Assembly: GCA_949486985.1 (NCBI GenBank)
Contig: CATBLW010000144.1
Coordinates: forward strand, 1 to 11,443
DNA: 11,443 nucleotides
Source: Prochlorococcus marinus str. MIT 9215
Lineage (GTDB): Bacteria > Cyanobacteriota > Cyanobacteriia > PCC-6307 > Cyanobiaceae
Direction: 5' to 3'
The position numbers and the translations under genes are program-made. The notes beneath the pieces are model-generated. The model was not told the origin of the DNA. It saw only the letters and a program-made list of their open reading frames with translations, and did not search any database. Of the stretch, positions 6,123-11,443 are shown piece after piece (within the stretch, counting starts at the first letter, position 1; each line of letters begins with the position of its first letter).

Positions 6123-6512
6123 GTGACGGGCCCGTCATCAACTGCTGCAAACTCAACGGAAAGCAGCCGCTGGGTTGTAGGGGGGCTGCTGGCCTTAGCA
6201 GCGGCTTCATTCCTCATCCTGTCGATCTTGTTTCTCGGCTCACCGAAACGAGATCCCTACATCAACGCCACAATTGAGTTGCAGGGTTCAGCAGAACACG
6301 GAGGCCAGCTGTTCCGCATGAACTGCGCCGGCTGCCACGGCATCGGTGCCCAAGGATTATTAGGTCCTGATCTCCACAATGTCAGCAACCGACGCAGCGA
6401 TGCAAAATTGATCAAGCAAGTCGTTGGGGGGACAACACCGCCGATGCCTAGTTTTGAGATGGAGCCTCAGGCGATGGCAGACCTGCTGGCCCATCTGCAT
6501 TCCCTCAGTTGA
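6123..6512 (+). CDS. cytM: membrane-anchored cytochrome c, CytM type
   Basis: A small 129-residue class I cytochrome c. A hydrophobic segment at about residues 17-39 is an uncleaved-looking membrane anchor. The single heme site is CAGCH (Cys68, Cys71, His72), and Met108 in PPMPSF is the probable sixth ligand; ADLLAHLHSL is the usual C-terminal helix. Size and topology fit cytochrome cM, a conserved cyanobacterial cytochrome whose role is debated and linked to the balance of photosynthetic and respiratory electron flow. The GTG at 6123 is the only credible start, because an in-frame stop lies at 6114-6116. It diverges from petG and overlaps the next gene by 4 nt. Soluble cytochrome c6 is unlikely because the anchor is retained and the domain is short. 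Confidence 0.85.
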   Translation: MTGPSSTAANSTESSRWVVGGLLALAAASFLILSILFLGSPKRDPYINATIELQGSAEHGGQLFRMNCAGCHGIGAQGLLGPDLHNVSNRRSDAKLIKQVVGGTTPPMPSFEMEPQAMADLLAHLHSLS

Positions 6513-7276
6513 ATCTGAATAGGGAGTCAACTTTCGATGGCAGCCAACTGGCCATCAAAGTCATTTTGGTCGAACCTGCTGGCCCTCTGAATATTGGCAG
6601 TGTGGCCAGGCTCTGCCTCAATTTCGGGGTAGAGGAACTCCGCTTGGTGTCTCCCCGATGTGATCCCAACGACCCAGAAGCACTGCGCATGGCCGTCCGA
6701 GGTTCAACATTGCTCAAGGAGGCCACGCGATTCTCTTGCCTGCTCGATGCCATCGCCGACTGCAAAAGAGTGGTGGCCACTTGTGGACGTATCGATCACG
6801 GAGAGATCCCCCTTCAATCTCCTGAACAGGCCTTGCCCTGGTTGCTTGATAATCAAAGTGAGGATCCTGTTGCACTCGTATTCGGCAGAGAAGACCGAGG
6901 CCTTACCAACCAAGAGCTAGGACTTGCTCAACGAGTGATTTCACTGCAATCCAACCCCAACTACCCCTCCCTCAATCTTTCTCATGCTGTTGCCGTCGTG
7001 CTCTATGAACTACGGCGCTGTCAGCAATCCTCTTCATCCAGCAATGCACAAGGCCAAGAGGCGGATCCAGCATCACCTCGTCAACTCAACGATTGCTTAA
7101 GTGATGCACAAAAGCTTCTGCTCGAAGTGGGCTTCCTGCTGAACCACACGGCCGAGCCACGCATGACAAAAATGCGCAGCTTGTTGCAACGAGCAGCTGT
7201 TCGTCCTGAAGAAGTGGCGATGCTGCGGGGAATGGTTCGGCAACTCCAATGGGCGATCCATTCGCGCGACTCTTAA
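6509..7276 (+). CDS. trmJ: TrmJ-like RNA 2'-O-methyltransferase (SPOUT family)
   Basis: SAM-dependent SPOUT (TrmH superfamily) methyltransferase with a trefoil knot, 255 residues. Motif 1 is VEPAGPLNIGSVAR near residue 20, motif 2 is VFGREDRGLTNQEL (FGREDRGL at 125-132), and motif 3 is NPNYPSLNLSHAVAVVLYEL (from 149). The C-terminal part (LLLEVGFLLNHTAEPRMTKMRSLLQR and on) matches the helical extension of TrmJ, which methylates the ribose of nucleotide 32 in tRNA anticodon loops. The exact substrate here is inferred. A Ser-rich linker (QQSSSSSN) separates the domains. The only usable start is TTG 6509, overlapping the cytM stop as TTGA, which suggests coupling. Other TrmH-family members are the alternative, but the C-terminal extension favours TrmJ. 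Confidence 0.85.
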   Translation: MNLNRESTFDGSQLAIKVILVEPAGPLNIGSVARLCLNFGVEELRLVSPRCDPNDPEALRMAVRGSTLLKEATRFSCLLDAIADCKRVVATCGRIDHGEIPLQSPEQALPWLLDNQSEDPVALVFGREDRGLTNQELGLAQRVISLQSNPNYPSLNLSHAVAVVLYELRRCQQSSSSSNAQGQEADPASPRQLNDCLSDAQKLLLEVGFLLNHTAEPRMTKMRSLLQRAAVRPEEVAMLRGMVRQLQWAIHSRDS

Positions 7277-7343
7277 CCTCAGCCAAGCTCCTGATGATTG
7301 CCTCTCTTGGCCAGCAGTCGCCATACCCGCAAAAGCTCAACCT

Positions 7344-7347
7344 GGAG
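7344..7347 (+). promoter_or_regulatory. ribosome-binding site fixing the start of the serine hydrolase
   Basis: GGAG lies 7 nt before the ATG at 7355. It is one of the few well-spaced Shine-Dalgarno matches in the window and supports ATG 7355 over the in-frame TTG at 7298. Confidence 0.6.
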
Positions 7348-7354
7348 TCGCCCG

Positions 7355-8470
7355 ATGCGACTTGTGGTGCGCCTCGTCCTGATGGGGATAGGCCTTGGAG
7401 TGATCACGGGCTCAGCACTAAAAATCTTGGCCCCCCAGGTCAAGCAAGGGAGATTGAGCCTGCCGGTTTCCATTCCCCTTCCAAGTTGGTTACTCCCAAA
7501 AGGAGCATCAACAGATAGCCCGAATCAGCAACAGCTCAACAACTCGATTAATCGAAAACGGCAAGCCTTACTGCCAGGACGCTTCCAAACAAAAAACGAA
7601 ATCACAAACCTGAGCGCCCGCTGGCAAGAACTCGCTGCCCAGCAACCCGATTTGCAGGTCAGCGCATTCATGCTGGTTCTCGATAACGGCAACTATGCCG
7701 AGCTCGACCCAGACAGGGCTCTCCCAGCTGCCAGTTCGATCAAAACACCAATCCTGCTCGCAGCTCTTGAACTAGTCGACAACGGACAACTCAGCTGGAA
7801 TGAGCCTCTCAAACTCACCAAAGAGCTGCAAGGAGGAGGTTCCGGCTGGATGGCAAGCCGGCCTCTTGGCAGTCGCTTCCCCACCCACGAAGTCGCCACT
7901 GAAATGATCCGGGTCAGCGATAACACAGCCACTAATCTGCTGATTCAACGCATCGGTGGGAAAGAGGTCGTCAATGAGCACTTCGCTCTCCTCGGACTCA
8001 GCAGCACAATCGTGAACAACTGGTTGCCAGATCTAGAGGGAACCAACACCACAAGCGCCCGGGATCTTGCAAGAAGCCTTGCACTTGTCGATACAGGCGA
8101 AGTCCTCTCCCTTCGCACCCGTGATTTATTCCGAGAGGTGATGAGCACCTCACGCTCCAACCGCCTCCTTCCAGGAGGCCTTCTTAAGGGGCTCGGAGGG
8201 ACACAGGGAGCACCTGACGAGATTCTGCTGGTGAAGGGCTATCGGGTGTTTAACAAGACTGGGGATATCGGCATCGCCTATGCCGATGCAGGCTTGATTG
8301 AAATGCCAGATGGAACACGAGCGGTTGCAGGCTTTCTCGTCAAAGGCCCCTTCAATGACCCTCGTTCAACGGAGTTGATCAGGGATATGGCTGCAGCGAT
8401 GGCTCCGGTCCTTCGACCCAAACCAGCAGCACCGCCAGCAATACCAGCAATAAGCAGACAGCCATCATGA
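7355..8470 (+). CDS. beta-lactamase-fold serine hydrolase, envelope-anchored
   Basis: A 371-residue protein of the class A beta-lactamase/penicillin-binding superfamily. Residues 1-25 form a signal anchor (MRLVVRLVLMGIGLGVITG), then a Gln/Asn/Pro-rich spacer, then the catalytic domain. All three active-site elements are present: SSIK (Ser127 nucleophile, Lys130), SDN (188-190) and KTG (301-303). The segment that should hold the class A general base (WEPELN in TEM) reads WLPDLEGTN, so Leu224 sits at the Glu166 position. Drug hydrolysis is therefore doubtful; peptidoglycan DD-peptidase, esterase or a binding role are alternatives. The C-terminus is a Pro/Ala-rich tail. The ATG at 7355 has a good GGAG site and directly precedes the anchor. 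The stop overlaps the next start as ATGA. Confidence 0.8.
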   Translation: MRLVVRLVLMGIGLGVITGSALKILAPQVKQGRLSLPVSIPLPSWLLPKGASTDSPNQQQLNNSINRKRQALLPGRFQTKNEITNLSARWQELAAQQPDLQVSAFMLVLDNGNYAELDPDRALPAASSIKTPILLAALELVDNGQLSWNEPLKLTKELQGGGSGWMASRPLGSRFPTHEVATEMIRVSDNTATNLLIQRIGGKEVVNEHFALLGLSSTIVNNWLPDLEGTNTTSARDLARSLALVDTGEVLSLRTRDLFREVMSTSRSNRLLPGGLLKGLGGTQGAPDEILLVKGYRVFNKTGDIGIAYADAGLIEMPDGTRAVAGFLVKGPFNDPRSTELIRDMAAAMAPVLRPKPAAPPAIPAISRQPS

Positions 8471-9864
8471 ATTCACCTGTCTTGCTTGCCAGTGCCCTGC
8501 TTGCGGTGCAAGGCCTGTTGATCAGTCCTGTCACCAGTGCAGCCCCAAGCATTGAACAGAGACAACAAGAGGTCAGACCCCTGCCAGGTGAATTGGACAG
8601 GGTGTTGATGGTGAACGACAACAACCCCGAACTGATCAAAGGTGAGGGAATTTTGCTATCCACCTTCCCCGCCAAGCACAGTCAAAACACCGCTCATAAG
8701 ACAAGCCAGAGCAATCTGGCCGTAACGCTTGACGGTCGTTTCGATCTATTCAGCCATCATGTTTATGACGGGCAAAAGGATGAACCTGACGTCACCCTTT
8801 GGCTTGCCGTATTGGCCCAGCCTCTAGGGAACGAACCCATAACGCTGAAGTTATTAGCTGGCAGCACCTCTCTTTCACAAGCAACAACAACAGGTCAGAC
8901 AGCAGCGCCTTTTCTTCCCCTTCCAGCGGTGATAGCAGAAACCACCTCAGCGATTGCCGCCGGGCCGGGCAGTCGAGTCGCAGGTGATCTGCTCAGAGGG
9001 AACCAGGCCTCGGAGCTACCCAATCAATGGCAACTGATGCCTGGCAGCCCGAGTGCCTTGATCGTGCTTCCCATTCCAGTCGCAGGACTCGACCCACTGC
9101 TGAATGGCCGAAATCTTCAGATGCGCTTGCACAGCAACGGAGCCATTGCCTTGGCCACCTTGGCTGGCTACGGAAAAGGACAAGAAGCCCCATCGCTGCA
9201 GCGCTGGATTGAACTTCTTGAGAGCGGCAAACTCAGCGCCAAGGAACATACCCCCACGCCAAGGGGCAGCAACGGCAAGATCATCTATTCACGAGTCAGC
9301 GGCATCCAAGTTGGCAGCACATGGAAAGCCAAGATCACAGACCCTGGCAGTTCAGTTCTACGCCTCGCTAATAGCCCCATCTCCTGGCCAATCAGCAGTA
9401 TCGAGAGAGGCCGGCTTGGCACAGGCCAAGTACAAACCGCTGAACTCATCAGCCACTACCAGGGCACAGCCTGGGCAGCTCATGGCAACTACGGGGTGGA
9501 ATATGACCTCACCTTGCCGCTTTACAACGACTCGAAACATTCAAAAACCATGTTGCTCAAAATCGAGTCGCCAATCAAAAACGACAAGAACAACACCCAC
9601 CTCGACTTCCAATCCTCAACAACAGGGCCCGTAATGTTTCGTGGCTTGATCGAAGTGAGTGGACTCGACAACAAATCAAGTCATGACCTAGGTCCTCAAC
9701 GCTTCCACCTCGTGCTGCGCAAAGGCCAAAAAGGCCCGAATCTTGGGTCGGTAACCATCACACCAGGGCAAACCCGCAAGCTGCGGGTAAGACTGATTTA
9801 TCCAGCCGATGCCACTCCTCCCCAGGTGCTAACGCTCCTACCTGTGAAACAATCCAACCCATAG
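8467..9864 (+). CDS. DUF3370-family secreted protein
   Basis: A 465-residue exported protein. MNSPVLLASALLAVQGLLIS and the following VTSAA form a signal peptide with probable cleavage near residue 26. The mature N-terminus contains EVRPLPGELDRVLMVNDNNPELIKGEGILLSTFPAK, which I recognise as the start of the cyanobacterial DUF3370 family; no enzyme motif is visible. Near the C-terminus, repeated hydrophobic/polar alternation (GVEYDLTLPLYND, FHLVLRKG, LRVRLIYPAD) suggests beta-rich structure. No cysteine was seen, in keeping with an extracytoplasmic protein. Function is unknown. ATGA overlap with the serine hydrolase implies coupled translation and perhaps joint action in the periplasm; this is inference. 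chlI follows after 14 bp. Confidence 0.78.
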   Translation: MNSPVLLASALLAVQGLLISPVTSAAPSIEQRQQEVRPLPGELDRVLMVNDNNPELIKGEGILLSTFPAKHSQNTAHKTSQSNLAVTLDGRFDLFSHHVYDGQKDEPDVTLWLAVLAQPLGNEPITLKLLAGSTSLSQATTTGQTAAPFLPLPAVIAETTSAIAAGPGSRVAGDLLRGNQASELPNQWQLMPGSPSALIVLPIPVAGLDPLLNGRNLQMRLHSNGAIALATLAGYGKGQEAPSLQRWIELLESGKLSAKEHTPTPRGSNGKIIYSRVSGIQVGSTWKAKITDPGSSVLRLANSPISWPISSIERGRLGTGQVQTAELISHYQGTAWAAHGNYGVEYDLTLPLYNDSKHSKTMLLKIESPIKNDKNNTHLDFQSSTTGPVMFRGLIEVSGLDNKSSHDLGPQRFHLVLRKGQKGPNLGSVTITPGQTRKLRVRLIYPADATPPQVLTLLPVKQSNP

Positions 9865-9878
9865 CCAGCCATCAACCC

Positions 9879-10967
9879 GTGAGTTCACCGCAGAAGCGCA
9901 GGGTCTTCCCATTTACCTCCGTGATTGGTCAGGAGGAGATGAAGCTAGCTTTACTGCTCAATGTGATCGATCCACGCATTGGCGGCGTGATGATCATGGG
10001 TGATCGTGGCACAGGCAAATCCACAACAATCCGTGCCCTAGCGGATCTTCTCCCAGGCATTGATGTCGTTGTTGGTGACCCCTACAACAGCTCTCCATCC
10101 GATCCGGATCTACAAAGCACTGAAGTGCGCCAACGGATGGAACAAGGCGAACAGCTATCAACCGAAGGGAAGCAAGTTCCCATGGTTGATTTACCTCTTG
10201 GGGCAACAGAAGATCGCCTCTGCGGCACGATTGATATCGAGAAGGCACTCAGCGAAGGCGTACGAGCTTTTGAACCCGGTCTTCTCGCCAAAGCGAACCG
10301 AGGACTGCTCTACGTCGATGAAGTCAATCTTCTCGACGACCATCTTGTGGATGTGCTTCTGGATTCCGCCGCCTCAGGCTGGAACACTGTGGAACGGGAA
10401 GGTATTTCAGTTCGTCATCCTGCCCGATTCGTTCTCATTGGCTCCGGCAACCCAGAGGAAGGAGAACTACGGCCGCAATTGCTTGATCGCTTTGGGATGA
10501 GCGTGGAAGTACGCACCGTTCGCGACCCTGAATTACGGGTGCAAGTTGTGGATCAACGAACAGCGTTCGATAGTGATCCTGAAAACTTCTCGGTGTCAGT
10601 TCAAGCCAACCAAAATGCCTTGCAGCAAAAGGTCGTTGACGCACAGAAGCGCCTTGAAAGCGTCAGCATCGACAACGATCTACGTCTGCGCATCTCCGCT
10701 GTCTGTGGAGAGCTCGATGTTGATGGCCTGCGCGGCGACATCGTCACCAACCGCGCTGCAAGAGCCCTGGCAGCATTTGAAGGGCGAACCGAAGTTTCAG
10801 AAGACGATGTGGCGCGTGTTATCTCCTGCGCCGTAAGGCATCGTCTGCGGAAAGACCCACTGGAACAGATCGATTCCGGGGACCGAGTCGTCAAAATGTT
10901 CTGCAAGGTGTTTGAACGCAGCGAAAGCAGCGATCGAGCTGACTTTGAACTTGCTGTAGCGGGTTAA
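9879..10967 (+). CDS. chlI: magnesium chelatase ATPase subunit I
   Basis: ChlI (362 residues) is the AAA+ motor that, with ChlD and ChlH, drives ATP-dependent insertion of Mg2+ into protoporphyrin IX, the committed step to chlorophyll. The start region FPFTSVIGQEEMKLALLLNVIDP is typical. Walker A is GDRGTGKST (residues 41-49); the ChlI insert with DPYNSSPSDPDLQS and LGATEDRLCGTIDIEKAL follows; Walker B is LLYVDE (143-148); the sensor-1 and arginine region GSGNPEEGELRPQLLDRF spans 188-205. The C-terminal helical lid (LRGDIVTNRAARALAAFEGR) is complete. The absence of an acidic hinge and integrin-like domain rules out ChlD. The start is GTG. chlI lies in a run with envelope genes and ruvC, not with chlD or chlH. 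Confidence 0.97.
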   Translation: MSSPQKRRVFPFTSVIGQEEMKLALLLNVIDPRIGGVMIMGDRGTGKSTTIRALADLLPGIDVVVGDPYNSSPSDPDLQSTEVRQRMEQGEQLSTEGKQVPMVDLPLGATEDRLCGTIDIEKALSEGVRAFEPGLLAKANRGLLYVDEVNLLDDHLVDVLLDSAASGWNTVEREGISVRHPARFVLIGSGNPEEGELRPQLLDRFGMSVEVRTVRDPELRVQVVDQRTAFDSDPENFSVSVQANQNALQQKVVDAQKRLESVSIDNDLRLRISAVCGELDVDGLRGDIVTNRAARALAAFEGRTEVSEDDVARVISCAVRHRLRKDPLEQIDSGDRVVKMFCKVFERSESSDRADFELAVAG

Positions 10968-10974
10968 GGCTGTT

Positions 10975-11439
10975 TTGCGCATCCTTGGCATCGATCCCGG
11001 CCTCGCTCGAGTCGGCTATGGGGTCATCGACACAGGGAATGGCCAACAGCAAATGCTTGATTGCGGCATCATCAGCACCGAACGCGGCCAAAGCGAAGGC
11101 GATCGGATGGTGGAGATCGCCTCCGATCTACGCCAACTGATCCGGGCATGGAAGCCCGAGCTTGCAGCAGTTGAGAAATTTTTCTTCTACCGCTCCAGCA
11201 CAACCATCAGCGTGGTTCAAGCCCGTGGTGTGGTGATTATGACCCTGGCTCGTTTTCATATTCCGGTGGTGGAGTTTCCACCGATGCAAATCAAACTTGC
11301 TCTTGCAGGTTCAGGTCATGCCGACAAAAACGAAGTTCTTGATGCTGTGATGCGAGAACTCAATCTTGAGCATCCACCCCGCCCTGATGATGCCGCCGAT
11401 GCTTTAGCGGTGGCCCTCACAAGCTGGTATCAGAGATAG
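10975..11439 (+). CDS. ruvC: Holliday junction resolvase RuvC
   Basis: RuvC (154 residues) is the endonuclease that cuts Holliday junctions symmetrically, working with RuvAB in recombinational repair. The RNase H-like acidic tetrad is visible: Asp7 in ILGIDPG, Glu67 in AAVEKFFFY, and Asp139 and Asp142 in PDDAADALA. Length is normal and the gene is complete, ending at TAG 11437-11439, four bases before the window edge. The start is TTG 10975, giving MRILGIDPGLARVGYG, the expected N-terminus; no ATG or GTG alternative lies in the 7-bp gap after chlI. That tight spacing suggests co-transcription with chlI. Confidence 0.95.
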   Translation: MRILGIDPGLARVGYGVIDTGNGQQQMLDCGIISTERGQSEGDRMVEIASDLRQLIRAWKPELAAVEKFFFYRSSTTISVVQARGVVIMTLARFHIPVVEFPPMQIKLALAGSGHADKNEVLDAVMRELNLEHPPRPDDAADALAVALTSWYQR

Positions 11440-11443
11440 AGGC

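Noticed and set aside
6067..6210. Longer PetG N-terminus starting at 6210
   Set aside because: PetG proteins begin MIEP, exactly at the ATG at 6066; the extension would overlap cytM and has no family match.
7277..7354. Small gene in the gap between trmJ and the serine hydrolase
   Set aside because: Frames on both strands run into neighbouring coding sequence and show no recognisable product; I see only the GGAG site here.
8379..8468. Antisense small reading frame with a very hydrophobic start (MMAVCLLLVLLAVLLVWVEG), a possible single-span microprotein
   Set aside because: It is the mirror of the Pro/Ala-rich tail of the serine hydrolase, whose GCN/CCN codons read as Gly, Leu and Val on the other strand. 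No ribosome-binding site or independent support was seen.

Overview
This window looks like core chromosome of a picocyanobacterium: marine Synechococcus, or one of the higher-GC Prochlorococcus lineages. It carries PetG (cytochrome b6f), ChlI (magnesium chelatase), a CytM-type cytochrome c, a CBS-less GuaB3-type IMP dehydrogenase, a CAAD/CURT1 membrane protein, a DUF3370 secreted protein and the cyanobacterial small RNA Yfr1. The base composition appears moderate. The GCGATCGC palindrome (HIP1), abundant in many freshwater cyanobacteria, was noticed only once (3004-3011). Genus assignment is inference.

Layout: (1) 1-1587, minus strand, the first 529 codons of gyrA, running off the left edge. 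(2) A 161-bp divergent spacer. (3) 1749-2870, a CAAD protein with a very long low-complexity N-terminus. (4) guaB3, preceded by a leader with two mutually exclusive stems. (5) 4156-4214, Yfr1 with its own terminator, then trxA. (6) hisH and rsmD, overlapping. (7) petG on the minus strand, overlapping the 3' end of rsmD and diverging from cytM. (8) A tightly packed plus-strand run to the right edge: cytM, a TrmJ-like RNA methyltransferase, a beta-lactamase-fold serine hydrolase, a DUF3370 protein, chlI and ruvC. Most junctions in this run are overlaps or gaps under 15 bp, so it may be one transcription unit despite mixed functions.

The genes cover DNA topology and recombination (gyrA, ruvC), purine and histidine synthesis (guaB3, hisH), redox and photosynthetic electron transfer (trxA, petG, cytM), chlorophyll synthesis (chlI), RNA modification (rsmD, TrmJ-like), thylakoid membrane shape (CAAD protein) and the cell envelope (serine hydrolase, DUF3370). 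Yfr1 is the only RNA gene seen.

I saw no insertion sequence, prophage, CRISPR array, tRNA, rRNA or sign of recent transfer. No wholly new system is evident. The most interesting points are the Yfr1 locus and a possible self-masking fold in it, the petG/rsmD antisense overlap, the repeat-built tail of the CAAD protein, the guaB3 leader, and a beta-lactamase-like enzyme that seems to lack the general-base glutamate. Many genes use GTG or TTG starts (guaB3, hisH, cytM, trmJ, chlI, ruvC).
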